Shown: positions 17,001-24,830 of the stretch, piece by piece
Numbering within the stretch: the first letter of the stretch is position 1
How the letters are laid out: the number at the start of each line of letters is the position of its first letter
DNA from: Calditrichota bacterium
Lineage (GTDB): Bacteria > Zhuqueibacterota > Zhuqueibacteria > Thermofontimicrobiales > Thermofontimicrobiaceae
Direction: 5' to 3'
Assembly (NCBI GenBank): GCA_013152715.1
Contig: JAADFU010000024.1
Span: 1 to 34,270, forward strand
DNA length: 34,270 nt
Notes under the pieces: model-generated
Databases searched by the model: none
The model's input: the letters and a program-made list of their open reading frames with translations, nothing else
Told to the model about the DNA's origin: nothing
Made by a program: the position numbers and the translations under genes

Positions 17001-18716
17001 CAATATTTTAACCGTTTCTTTCTCGTGGGGATAGAGTTTAATATAATTATTATAAGCGCGAATTAGCTTTTTCTCGCTGGGCGTCAATTGGATACGATTG
17101 TAATGAAACTCCGCGAGCACATTCCCCTTGATCTCTTTGACGTTGAGTTGATCGCGGCCATCAAACTGGATTTCTTTCCGCGTTGTGTCCAATTCCACGG
17201 CGTCTCTTCCCAGAGCGATTGCGTTTTCGGCGGCGTAACGCTGATAATTTGAATCCCAATACAAATCACAAATTTTCATGTATTCTTCAAATGCCTCATC
17301 ACTTTGCTTAAGTTTGGTGTCCAACGTCAGCGCCATGTTCCAATGAATGCGCGCCGAATTGCTATCAGTCGGGAAATTTTTTAAATACTTCCGACAATCA
17401 TTCACCGCCGCCAGATACAAACCCTCGTCGCCGGCTTCCTCCGCTTGCGTAAAGAGAAGACTGATGTTGTCTCGCAGCGCGCGTTCCGTTGCCTGGTAGG
17501 CGCGCTCTTTCGCCTTTTCATTTTTCTGTCGCGCCCACCAGGAGCTGCCCGGTTTATACAAATTGAATAGTTGATCGCGCGACAAGTAAGTCAGACGGTT
17601 GTCGCCGAGCAGACGATAACAATCAACAATATTTTCATGAATATGCGGCGCTATTTCCGCTTGCGGATAAAGCTTCAGCAATTTTGAATAAGCGGCAATG
17701 GCTTTTGGATACTCTTCTTTGTCATTCATGTAAACGTCGCCCATTTTCTGCAAAATTCCGATCCCGAAAGCGGGTTTGCCCATGCTGTCAATGTAAGCGA
17801 CAGCGCCCGATAGGCCGTTTTCACCGGAATCGAGAAAACTGAGCCCAATGTACTCAACGGCTTCATCGCGCAGATCTGGATTGGAAATTTGGCTATTCAC
17901 GCCGAGCTTTTTGGTGCGCTCCACGTCTTCAATGAGCAACGTGAAATATGATACGGACTGCGGAAAGTCACTTAAGCGATAATAACACCAACCGAGCCGA
18001 TAGAGCGCCTGATTGTATTTGGGACTGTCTTCATACGTAAGAATTTTCTTGTAATAAACAATCGCCGTGTCAATTTCGTTGCGCGGAGGATTGAAATGAT
18101 ACTCGGCGATCCGCATCAACGATTCCGGCGCGTAACGGCTATCCGGAAATTTTTCTACGATTGTATGATAAACCTGAAGCGCCGAATCCAATTCGCCGAC
18201 TTCTTCCAAAATATAGCCTTTATTGTAATAGGCATCATCCACCAAATTGCTAAACGGAAAATCGCGAATGATTCGCTCGTAAATCGACAATGAGCCAGAA
18301 TAATCGAGCTTTGGCTCCTCAATTTTTTTATCAATTCCGAGACTGTCGTAAACGCTAACCTGATCGTCGTACTCCTGAAGTTGTTTCACGTACAGGTCAT
18401 TGGCTTTTTCGTAGTAAAGTTCAGCCAGACGCATGAGTACTTTGTCCAGAATTTTGCTCTTAGGATTGTCGGCGATAAACTTTTTCGCATCTTCGATGCC
18501 TTTTTCCCGAATAGTGTTCTTCTCTTTCTCGGCGTCAGCAATCTTTCTCTGGTAAAAAGCGCGAAATTGAAGAATCTCTTCAATGGAATAAGTATCAAGA
18601 AGGGAATCGATTTTCACTTTCTGGCGAATATTAATCGGATTTTGCTGCTGCCCAAAACAGACATGAGATAATAATAATACTGCCGCTAAGGCCAACAAAT
18701 TAATATAATTTTTCAT
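14055..18716 (-). CDS. Giant periplasmic TPR protein with C-terminal sugar-binding-like domain
   Basis: A 1553-residue exported protein. Signal peptide at about residues 1-22 (MKNYINLLALAAVLLLSHVCFG). From about 60 to 900 there are many TPR units, recognisable by repeated YxKA/FPxS spacing and segments such as YYNKGYILEEVGELDSAL and FFDIANYYLKLDKFAEA. A helical, partly coiled region follows to about 1330. The last 150 residues form a beta-rich domain with VYFRKHF, DDSFNLFVNGEYIAG and GDNVLAVEGID, a pattern seen in galactose-binding-like jelly-roll domains of glycoside hydrolases and carbohydrate-binding modules. No catalytic residues are apparent. AGGA lies seven bases before the ATG. It is co-transcribed with the other TPR protein upstream and the ExbB/ExbD/TonB genes downstream, so it is probably the periplasmic scaffold or effector of that motor. 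Confidence 0.88.
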   Translation of the reverse strand: MKNYINLLALAAVLLLSHVCFGQQQNPINIRQKVKIDSLLDTYSIEEILQFRAFYQRKIADAEKEKNTIREKGIEDAKKFIADNPKSKILDKVLMRLAELYYEKANDLYVKQLQEYDDQVSVYDSLGIDKKIEEPKLDYSGSLSIYERIIRDFPFSNLVDDAYYNKGYILEEVGELDSALQVYHTIVEKFPDSRYAPESLMRIAEYHFNPPRNEIDTAIVYYKKILTYEDSPKYNQALYRLGWCYYRLSDFPQSVSYFTLLIEDVERTKKLGVNSQISNPDLRDEAVEYIGLSFLDSGENGLSGAVAYIDSMGKPAFGIGILQKMGDVYMNDKEEYPKAIAAYSKLLKLYPQAEIAPHIHENIVDCYRLLGDNRLTYLSRDQLFNLYKPGSSWWARQKNEKAKERAYQATERALRDNISLLFTQAEEAGDEGLYLAAVNDCRKYLKNFPTDSNSARIHWNMALTLDTKLKQSDEAFEEYMKICDLYWDSNYQRYAAENAIALGRDAVELDTTRKEIQFDGRDQLNVKEIKGNVLAEFHYNRIQLTPSEKKLIRAYNNYIKLYPHEKETVKILNNAGALFFNNNMFAEALKYFNTIVKHFPNNEKIYDIKYQILESYFGKGDYRSAEIVARKIKNDGSAPPALVEKAKRRLAESIFLSAKVFAAADDHLQAGNEFLRMAQEVPDAPFVDLSLFNAAVEYDKAREYGRAVETYNFLVETREDSKYLLDAMNNLAIDYGEIHEFKNAALTYERLARVAKDSLQIHDALFNSSLFFVKATDWENAIRINSEFVDKFPNSEDADDLFFDIANYYLKLDKFAEANKIYGEYVEKFPTSPRVVESFYRRGRYYEDKKEIDNALAEYGKAVDKNAEFQKAKLEPNDYFAAEALSRATKIKFNEFRKIEFELPQANMEKSRLKKRDLLIEIVDGFTKTASYGTVHLYESTYDIGKAYEEFADTWVRQEIPPMSVTQLAVTKKQINEAAVELYQRAEKSYKQSIKILRRLADKYEKSLLTSDTSQVKSDISKKYVQNDSTLYIARRWIDRCEEQLSKVVYDMAELHLATIQDLLHAPIPQSLSQVERMEYNRQVLERAVEPLVRAAVEEHIRNIQEAWDLGIENRWVKSSRLKAIQTNNLMADEYRKLAFMALDLHGRNIPVVKKLASEGGTTQNGFDLIGLSDQQAGLLDFSKEFMLRAVDYYRQTLDIVNEIKIHDPSALLTEENILKQVYLFALRSDSLAKIDYSNKKFYEKLSREKKESKFEDALFTFEDNYFSLKENAVNVLKTTRKLAVKLGIKNRWLPRVELALVSLRPDEFKDLLGLAVDSRVEYSDSSWLAFPSYVDDWLDPDFSEQEWQASEIVSGEENKAHNIWLTKLDTVGFSFDTTEAPYGDSLTFALAGDSSVLNLSFPDSLFSDSTFYQNKIKIDVKKTPKLKRVSCERVYFRKHFSIVGLPVAVEIEMKVDDSFNLFVNGEYIAGVIRQDSSAFSQGHYILSDGLKSGDNVLAVEGIDSDRTAQGMTATMAIKSLPDWDKKRQRILFETSNKKIKENLSMDKYIILY

Positions 18717-18752
18717 AACAAATTCCTGTCCCGTGATCTCAAATCCAGGCGA

Positions 18753-21662
18753 CTATTTGTTCCCCCCTCCTTGCTTCAATTGTCGCTGCAAACTCTCCAG
18801 GTTTTCGCTCCCTTCCTCAACCTCCCGAGTTTTGGTGTCAAAATAGAGTTCCTGAAAATACTTCTCTTTCTCCAACTTTTCCAGCCGAATCTTTTCGGCC
18901 TCCATCTCTTTTTGAATTTTGCGCATCTCCGTGTCAAATCTGGTAATCCGTTGTTCAAGCTTATCTTTCTTTTCCTGCAAGATAGTCTCTATTTTAGTCA
19001 AGTTGCGCGACAAGGCCATAATTTGCTGATTTTTTTCCCGAAAAAGACTAAAATTAATATCGCTGATGCCAAAGCCAGAAAAATTTGCCCATTGAATCGT
19101 CTGCGTCTCTACCTCTTCCACGCGGTGGTTGCGCAGCCAAATCTCAAATCGATTGAGTTGTTTGTTTAAATCGACCAGGTCATCTTGCAACACTTCCAGA
19201 TCCACCGCCACGTCGATATCTTCGCCCGACATTCTGAGACTTAACTCAGAGATCGCTTGCAGATCTTTCCCGAGTTGTTGTTTTTCTTCCGCCATATTTC
19301 CGACGAGTTTGTTAAAAATGCCGCGGCGATAGACTACACCAGCCTCTTTCGTTGCCATGGGGTAATCCAAAAAATAGCTCACGGGCGTTGTCGGTCTGGA
19401 GAATTGATACCGTTGAAGCACCGAAACCAGTCGATTTCTTTGCTTCACTGCATTAGCAAGCATTTTTTTATTTTGCTCCTGGCGGGCATAGTCAATAATG
19501 CGATCAAATTCAGCAATTTGCTTAACTAAAATTTTTCGTTCATTGGAGTATTCTTCCACCGCCAGACTACTCGTCGCAGTCCGATAACGAAAAGATGATA
19601 ACGCTTCGTTTATTAAATTTCTGGCGCGCACCAATTTAGGGTAGAGCGTCCGATTTTGGTGGTCTAAAATTTTTTCTTCCAGCGCATCCACCTGATCCAA
19701 CTGCTTGAGCAATTTGCTGCGCTCTTTGTTGTATTCCTCGACTCTGTTGAGCACCCGACGCGCGTTCGCGACATACCGTAAATCAGACAGCGCTTCCTGG
19801 GTTTTGTTTTGCGCGCGCTTGCAGTGCGCCGCCAGCACTTTGGCTTCATAAATATAATTGGTCATCAAATAATTAGAAAAAATCGCGTCCACCTTATTGA
19901 TGACCGTGTTGTATTTACCTTTCTTCAAATTTGCCCAAGCCTGGCCGATCAAACTTTTGTCATATTCATCATATCCGGCAGAAATTTGTGAAAAATTAGC
20001 CAGCGCAGCGTCATATTCGCCCAATTGAAAATGCAAATACCCTAATTTTAGCAGCGCCTCGTTGCGAATAATGGCGTTATTCAAGTCTGTCCAGGGAAAA
20101 ATTTTCTGGTGCACAACATTTTCAAACGTTTTTTTGGCTTGTTTATACTCATTAAGATTAGCAAACACAGTCCCTTGCAAATATTGCGCCACAAGATAAT
20201 ATCTTGAGCCCTTGCTGATTTTTGCCAGAGCTATGCGAGCTTTATCATATTGTTGACGACGAATGTAAATATCAGCCGCCAAATAATGCGCCTTATTCAC
20301 ATCTTCCGGATCGAGATTGTTAAAATTTTCAAGTTTAGCATAATATTTGAAAAATTCATCATCCAACTGATAAGTATAATTTATCGCCAACAGACGCAGA
20401 TAACATTGCCCCAAAAATTTTGAGTGGGGATAATTTTTCACGATGTCGAGATAACCCTTTTGCGCTTCATCGTAATAATTATTGGCAAAATTGGCTTCGC
20501 TTCGATAAAAAATTACTCCGTCCAGATTAGGATAGTATTCCTGGTAATCAGTCAGGATGCGGTCAAATATCATCGCGGCGAGCTCGTACTTCCCGTCCGC
20601 ATAAGTCAAGAGCGCATCGCTGATTTCGCTTTCCAACATCCGATCCCGCTGCTGAGGCGTGGCTAATCGAATGAGTTTCGTATGTAATATTTTGTAACGT
20701 GTGAAATTCACCTGAAACTGCGCCACACGCGCTGCCTTCCACTGCATGAAACGCTCAGAAACAGTGAGTTTTTTGGAGGGCATCGCTTGAGCATAGTCAA
20801 ACAGCGCCAGAATTCGACCATCGATCGAACTCATGATTCTGCCACGCGTCTGGTCAATGGTAGACTCCGCCGCGCTGTCCGGAGCCGCACCCGCCTGAAG
20901 TTGATCGAGTTCCCTCAAAATCCCCACGATATCGGTGCTTTCTTTGATATACTCTTCTACAATTTGGTCCGGTTCGGTGTTGGCAATACGGCTTTTTTCC
21001 ACGATCTGTAAAATTCTCGCTTTTTGACGATCCAATTCCTGAACCAGATTTTCATCCCCGCGCGCCGCAGCTCTCTTTTGAAAAGCTTCGATTTGTTCAA
21101 ACAACCGAAGCAAGCGATTTATCTCTCCGGAATACTCATGAATCATCAGCGACATGTCAGCGCCGGAAACAACCCCTGACTGCAATTTACTTTTGTCCAG
21201 CGCATCTGACAATTGATCCTTAATTTGCTCCACCTCGCGCAGCAGCTTCCAATCATCCTTTCGCTGAACAACCTGGCTCAGACTGTCCACCTGAATTATT
21301 ATTTTCTCCATGAGCGAAATCTCGTTGCGGTATGCGGCAACTAACTTATCTTCTTTTTCATGAATCTTGTCCATCCCTAAAAGCTGTTCCGTCAACTGGC
21401 CGGAACCGCGCGATTGAATTTCATGAGCGACACTTCTGATCATCTGAGTGAGCATCTGCTCTTTCAGAGACATCCGCTCCAGAAAACGCCTCGTTTTCAG
21501 ATCGAGATAAAATCTTAATCGAGTTTCAAAATCAACGCTCAGTTGATCTTCGTTATTTTTTGTTTCAGATTTGGCACCCAGGCTGATAGGGTCAAAGGCA
21601 AGCAAAAGAGAGAAAAGAAAAAAGATGAAAAAAGCCTTCCTCGCTGCCGATCTTTTTGCCAT
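18753..21662 (-). CDS. Large exported coiled-coil/TPR protein
   Basis: A 969-residue protein and the first gene of the operon. Signal peptide at about residues 1-30 (MAKRSAARKAFFIFFLFSLL). An N-terminal helical region (about 40-300) is rich in Glu, Gln, Leu and Arg, and is coiled-coil-like. A TPR block follows (about 350-640; for example YDEAQKGYLDIVKNYPHS and LGYLHFQLGEYDAALANF), then a C-terminal coiled coil (about 650-960) rich in Lys, Glu and Gln. The start at 21662 is set by GAGGT eight bases upstream and by the signal peptide; the frame is open 24 codons further up. It resembles TPR scaffold proteins of gliding, Tol or secretion systems but no specific homologue is recognised. Confidence 0.87.
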   Translation of the reverse strand: MAKRSAARKAFFIFFLFSLLLAFDPISLGAKSETKNNEDQLSVDFETRLRFYLDLKTRRFLERMSLKEQMLTQMIRSVAHEIQSRGSGQLTEQLLGMDKIHEKEDKLVAAYRNEISLMEKIIIQVDSLSQVVQRKDDWKLLREVEQIKDQLSDALDKSKLQSGVVSGADMSLMIHEYSGEINRLLRLFEQIEAFQKRAAARGDENLVQELDRQKARILQIVEKSRIANTEPDQIVEEYIKESTDIVGILRELDQLQAGAAPDSAAESTIDQTRGRIMSSIDGRILALFDYAQAMPSKKLTVSERFMQWKAARVAQFQVNFTRYKILHTKLIRLATPQQRDRMLESEISDALLTYADGKYELAAMIFDRILTDYQEYYPNLDGVIFYRSEANFANNYYDEAQKGYLDIVKNYPHSKFLGQCYLRLLAINYTYQLDDEFFKYYAKLENFNNLDPEDVNKAHYLAADIYIRRQQYDKARIALAKISKGSRYYLVAQYLQGTVFANLNEYKQAKKTFENVVHQKIFPWTDLNNAIIRNEALLKLGYLHFQLGEYDAALANFSQISAGYDEYDKSLIGQAWANLKKGKYNTVINKVDAIFSNYLMTNYIYEAKVLAAHCKRAQNKTQEALSDLRYVANARRVLNRVEEYNKERSKLLKQLDQVDALEEKILDHQNRTLYPKLVRARNLINEALSSFRYRTATSSLAVEEYSNERKILVKQIAEFDRIIDYARQEQNKKMLANAVKQRNRLVSVLQRYQFSRPTTPVSYFLDYPMATKEAGVVYRRGIFNKLVGNMAEEKQQLGKDLQAISELSLRMSGEDIDVAVDLEVLQDDLVDLNKQLNRFEIWLRNHRVEEVETQTIQWANFSGFGISDINFSLFREKNQQIMALSRNLTKIETILQEKKDKLEQRITRFDTEMRKIQKEMEAEKIRLEKLEKEKYFQELYFDTKTREVEEGSENLESLQRQLKQGGGNK

Positions 21663-21891
21663 GATGGAATACCTCAGATGATTTATCTTGATGATTGTCT
21701 GTGTTGATAAATTTACGTGTTCGGCTGGTATCACTGTCGGTCATCGCGCCCCCGAATGGAAACCGACGTCAAACATGCAGATCAATCGCAAGCGCTCTTG
21801 CTGTCTCAGCAAAGTTGAAAAATCATATCGATGCCATGGGATTGATCAATTCCCCCACAACAGTTTCAGTTTATTCCAACAACTCCTTGCA

Positions 21892-21920
21892 ATTTTAATG
21901 CCATTATTTAGCATCACCAA
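21892..21920 (-). promoter_or_regulatory. Putative promoter of the TPR/ExbBD/TonB operon
   Basis: On the minus strand: TTGGTG (21915-21920), a 17-base spacer, TAAAAT (21892-21897). The -10 is good (5 of 6) and the -35 weak. The predicted transcript has an unusually long leader of about 220 bases before the first ATG at 21662. Confidence 0.5.
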
Positions 21921-22117
21921 GCATAAATAAATATTCGATATTATTGTCTTTAAAATTGGACTGTTAGTAATAGCGCCTCGCTTATCAGTTTGAATATTTA
22001 AGAGATAGCCCCTAACAAATGTGTTTCCTTTTGGTTTACAAAAGCTAAATACTTTTTTGAAATTCGGCGCAGATCTGATTTATTGTCATTATTTGAATCA
22101 TTGTTTCACTGACGGAC

Positions 22118-22150
22118 AATTTTAAATAGTTTCTTAAATTTTAAATAGTT
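22118..22150. repeat. 14-base tandem-like direct repeat
   Basis: AATTTTAAATAGTT occurs exactly at 22118-22131 and 22137-22150, with a 19-base period. It is followed by an inverted repeat GCAAATT/AATTTGC (22152-22169). It could be a paired protein-binding site, or simply AT-rich drift. Confidence 0.6.
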
Positions 22151-22255
22151 AGCAAATTACAGAATTTGCTGGCGAAGAAATATTGCAAATCTTTCGCATC
22201 AAGACTCAAAAATTTGCATAAATTTCAAGAAATTACGTTTTTATTTTAGTTTTTT

Positions 22256-22294
22256 GGTAACTGTTCAGGCACAAAGGCTCGAAAACTCCAACTT
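22256..22294 (+). repeat. Degenerate copy of an intergenic repeat
   Basis: The stretch beginning GGTAACTGTTCAGGC, with GGCTCGAA and CTCCAACT further on, resembles the stretch at 30291-30328 (GGTAACTATACGAG, GCCTCGAA, CGCCAAACT) in order and spacing. It is also partly like the inverted copy at 22451. Confidence 0.4.
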
Positions 22295-22450
22295 TTTAAA
22301 CGATATGATTCTCGAATTCAAACAATCATCACGCATTTGTTTTGGTCAAATTGACTGAGTGCAACCTCTGAATGAACCTGGGAGCTTGTTCAAAACACAT
22401 TTTTATTCAAAGTGGTTCTAAAAAATTATTCTTTACTAAATAATTCAACC

Positions 22451-22467
22451 TTGGCGGCTTCGAGGCT
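22451..22467 (-). repeat. 17-base intergenic repeat, inverted copy
   Basis: TTGGCGGCTTCGAGGCT is the exact reverse complement of 30308-30324. Both lie in non-coding DNA, nearly 8 kb apart. GC-rich and out of keeping with the AT-rich surroundings. Confidence 0.65.
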
Positions 22468-22534
22468 GAATAGCAAAAAGCAGATGGTCAAAATCAGGTC
22501 AGTAGCGCTTGCGTTCAGAAAATCGTTCAAAAAT

Positions 22535-22578
22535 GAAAAAGCCTCATCTCAGAATTCAAATCATTCCGAGAGAGGCTT
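22535..22578 (-). terminator. Intrinsic terminator of the parAB-M23-bactofilin operon
   Basis: On the minus strand, AAGCCTCTCTCGG, a loop, CTGAGATGAGGCTT, then T-rich DNA. The outer stem (22572-22578 with 22539-22545) is perfect and continues with few mismatches. It lies 38 bases past the bactofilin stop. Confidence 0.85.
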
Positions 22579-22616
22579 CCGGATAAAACATTTTTTTTGC
22601 TCGGTCGCAAAATGGC

Positions 22617-23027
22617 CTATTTCATGCCTGTTTTCGGGCCCTCGGTTTTGGGCGGCGAGGAAATTTTTGCGCCGTCTTTCATGGTGCATTGTCCGTCAAA
22701 AATAGCGCCATCGTCAATAATCAGCCTGGACGCTTTCATTTCTCCGTGAAAAGTCGCCCGCGACTCAAGTACGATTTTGCCGGTCGCATTAATTTTCCCG
22801 TCGACTTTGCCGCCGATGATGGCATTTTTCGCCGTAATTTCGCCCTCAATTTCACCTTGTGTGCCAATGAAAAGAGACTCTTTTGTCGAAATATTGCCCT
22901 TGACCTTGCCGTCAATTCGAATGCCGCTTTCTACTTTCAGCGTGCCCTCAAGCACAGAGCCTTTTCCGATAATGGTATTTAAATCGCCCGGCCGAACGAC
23001 TTCGCCTTCTTCTTTTTTTCCCAACAT
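22617..23027 (-). CDS. Bactofilin (polymer-forming cytoskeletal protein)
   Basis: A 136-residue bactofilin (DUF583). The beta-helix core (about 12-115) has repeated Gly-centred rungs such as IGKGSVLEGTLKVE, IRIDGKVKGNI and AIIGGKVDGKI. Both termini are short and disordered; the C-terminus (SSPPKTEGPKTGMK) is basic and Pro-rich. Bactofilins polymerise without nucleotide into filaments that scaffold cell-wall enzymes, cell shape and, in Myxococcus, chromosome-segregation proteins. The start at 23027 (MLGKKEE) has GAGGG seven bases upstream; the frame upstream overlaps the M23 gene and has no support. It follows the M23 gene by 22 bases, a pairing seen in many bacteria, and ends the operon at a strong terminator. 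Confidence 0.92.
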   Translation of the reverse strand: MLGKKEEGEVVRPGDLNTIIGKGSVLEGTLKVESGIRIDGKVKGNISTKESLFIGTQGEIEGEITAKNAIIGGKVDGKINATGKIVLESRATFHGEMKASRLIIDDGAIFDGQCTMKDGAKISSPPKTEGPKTGMK

Positions 23028-23049
23028 GCGCAAACCCTCATTTTTTTTA

Positions 23050-23949
23050 TCATTCGATGTCTTTACTTTGAAATGCGAGTAAATATTTTTTCGGATCCAC
23101 TGGGAAGCCATCTTTCCAAATTTCAAAATGCAAATGCGGAGCGGTGCTTCTGCCCGAACTCCCCAGTAACGCAATGGCCTCTCCTTTTTTTACATAATTT
23201 CCTTCTTTTTTCAATAAAACTTGATTATGGCCATAAACCGTTTGAAATCCATTCAGATGATTAATTATTATTAAGTTTCCCAAATCGTCCGTCCAGTTGG
23301 CGAAGAGCACAATTCCGTCGGCAGAAGCGCGAACTTCCGTTCCGCGGCTCGTCGCAATGTCAATTCCATTGTGATCCGGCCGATACCAATCATTCCTGCG
23401 AAAATCCGTCGTCAAAAAACCTTCCACCGGGAGATAGGTAGGAACGCGATCGGCAAATTGATGATAATGGCTCTCTGATCGCGTCAGGAAAAAATCCAGG
23501 TCACTCTCCTGCATACGCATATCTTTATTCCCCGGGCCTTCTCCGCCAAAAGCCATTGGAAATTGATTCCAGGAACTTTGAATATCCGCAAGCAATTTTT
23601 CATTTCCCTTCTCGCTGACGTCAAACTTTTTGTCCACGCCAAGCGCCGAACGAAATTTAGAGAAAAACTGCTTCATACCTTGCACTTCGTCATACAGCTT
23701 TTTGACCTGCTTGTTTTCTTCAGCCAGGTTGTAGTTTTCAATCGTCAACTTGTCTTTTAAATGTTTTGTATGATAATACTTAAAATAAAACACAAAGCCC
23801 ACAACAATATGAATGGTCAACAAAACCGCCACCACATACAAAATGTGAAGCGTGCGCATTTTGATGCGAAAATTTTTCGGGTCGGAATAGTCGTCCGGAA
23901 TGACCAGAATAGACAATACCTGTTTGGGCTGTTTTCCCTTTTTCGTCAT
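23050..23949 (-). CDS. Membrane-anchored M23-family metallopeptidase (LytM-like)
   Basis: A 299-residue protein with a short cytoplasmic N-terminus, one membrane segment (about 34-56), a coiled-coil stretch (about 62-100) and a C-terminal peptidase M23 domain (about 175-290). The Zn2+ ligands are all present: His193 and Asp197 in HNGIDIA, and His274 in HLHFE, with catalytic His241 and His272 in their usual places, so it should be active on peptidoglycan cross-links. It lies 20 bases downstream of parB and 22 bases upstream of the bactofilin gene. Such pairs (for example Helicobacter Csd1/CcmA) set cell shape by localised peptidoglycan trimming. The ribosome-binding site before the ATG is weak. 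Confidence 0.93.
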   Translation of the reverse strand: MTKKGKQPKQVLSILVIPDDYSDPKNFRIKMRTLHILYVVAVLLTIHIVVGFVFYFKYYHTKHLKDKLTIENYNLAEENKQVKKLYDEVQGMKQFFSKFRSALGVDKKFDVSEKGNEKLLADIQSSWNQFPMAFGGEGPGNKDMRMQESDLDFFLTRSESHYHQFADRVPTYLPVEGFLTTDFRRNDWYRPDHNGIDIATSRGTEVRASADGIVLFANWTDDLGNLIIINHLNGFQTVYGHNQVLLKKEGNYVKKGEAIALLGSSGRSTAPHLHFEIWKDGFPVDPKKYLLAFQSKDIE

Positions 23950-23969
23950 AATAGCAAATCTATCTTATT

Positions 23970-24830
23970 TTATTCAAACATTTCCAAAATTCGTTCCAAC
24001 TCATCGTCGGAATAATATTCTATTTCAATACGGCCGCCTTTTTTGCCGTGTTTAATGCGAACTTGCGTGCTCAGAGACGAACGGAGTCGATCCTCGGCCT
24101 CAACGATAAAATAAGGTTTATTTTTTTCCTGATCTTCGGACGTTGTTTTTTTCTCAGACCGGATTGACTTTTTCGTCAACCTTTCGACTTCGCGAACGGA
24201 TAATTTGTTTTTGACAGCCTTCTCCCAGATCCCCATCTGCAAAGTTTTATCTTCGATAGCAAGCAGGGCGCGGCCATGTCCCATGTTTATTTCTCCGCGA
24301 ACCAGACTTTGCTGTATGGGTTCGGGCAATTTTAGCAGACGCAAAAAATTCGCCACAGTGGAGCGTTCTTTTCCCACACGCCGAGAAACTTGTTCCTGGG
24401 TTAAGTTGCATTGCGTCAAAAGAGTTTGATACGCTCTGGCGACGTCTATCGGATTGAGATCTTCGCGCTGAATGTTTTCGATCAGCGAGAGTTCCAGCAT
24501 TTCTTCGTCAGATTCCACCTCGAGTACGTACGCCGGAATTCGCTCCACTTCCAACTGACTCACTGCACGCAATCGCCGCTCGCCGGAAATCAACTCATAA
24601 CCGTCATCCTTCCGCCGGACGGTAATCGGTTGAATAATTCCTTTTTCGGCAATCGAATTTCTCAATTCGGACAACGCGACTTCATCAAAATTTCCGCGAG
24701 GTTGGAATGGATTGGGTCGGATTTTTCGGACTTCAATTTCTTGAATCGAGTTTACGCGCGCCGTCGTATCTTCCGGAGGAACGTCGGGAATTAACGCTCT
24801 GAGGCCCTTTCCCAGCCGTTTATTGGCCAT
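23970..24830 (-). CDS. parB: Chromosome-partitioning protein ParB (Spo0J family)
   Basis: A 286-residue ParB. It starts with the usual [15 protein letters not shown]. The CTPase/ParB N-terminal domain has GERRLRA at 83-89 and [10 protein letters not shown] at 118-127. The helix-turn-helix is at about 141-160 ([20 protein letters not shown]), and a C-terminal dimerisation segment ends the protein. ParB binds parS sites, loads as a CTP-dependent clamp and works with ParA to segregate the origin region. The ATG overlaps the parA end by 11 bases, so the two are translationally coupled. No full parS site (TGTTTCACGTGAAACA) was found in the window; only a half-site occurs at about 18384. Confidence 0.95.
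   Translation of the reverse strand: MANKRLGKGLRALIPDVPPEDTTARVNSIQEIEVRKIRPNPFQPRGNFDEVALSELRNSIAEKGIIQPITVRRKDDGYELISGERRLRAVSQLEVERIPAYVLEVESDEEMLELSLIENIQREDLNPIDVARAYQTLLTQCNLTQEQVSRRVGKERSTVANFLRLLKLPEPIQQSLVRGEINMGHGRALLAIEDKTLQMGIWEKAVKNKLSVREVERLTKKSIRSEKKTTSEDQEKNKPYFIVEAEDRLRSSLSTQVRIKHGKKGGRIEIEYYSDDELERILEMFE

Larger units (their letters stand above)
21663..22534. other. Long intergenic region, no convincing gene
   Basis: About 870 AT-rich bases between the TPR operon start and the bactofilin terminator. It holds the operon promoter (21892-21920) followed by a leader of about 220 bases. Further upstream are a 14-base direct repeat AATTTTAAATAGTT at 22118-22131 and 22137-22150 (period 19) and a hairpin GCAAATT/AATTTGC at 22152-22169. 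Two members of a degenerate intergenic repeat lie at 22256 and 22451. Short frames on both strands have low-complexity translations and no ribosome-binding sites. No tRNA or known riboswitch fold was recognised. Confidence 0.6.

Noticed and set aside
18383-18398. TGTTTCACGTACAGGT, resembling a parS site
   Set aside because: Only the first ten bases match the palindrome TGTTTCACGTGAAACA; the second half does not, and it lies inside the TPR coding sequence.
21610-21762. A 50-codon minus-strand frame starting MTDSDTSRTRK and overlapping the start of the 969-residue TPR gene
   Set aside because: Its second half is only the TPR signal-peptide region read in another frame. A G-rich stretch precedes the ATG but does not suffice.
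22412-22705. A 97-codon plus-strand frame across the bactofilin terminator
   Set aside because: It reads through the terminator hairpin and into the bactofilin gene on the opposite strand; translation unlike any protein.
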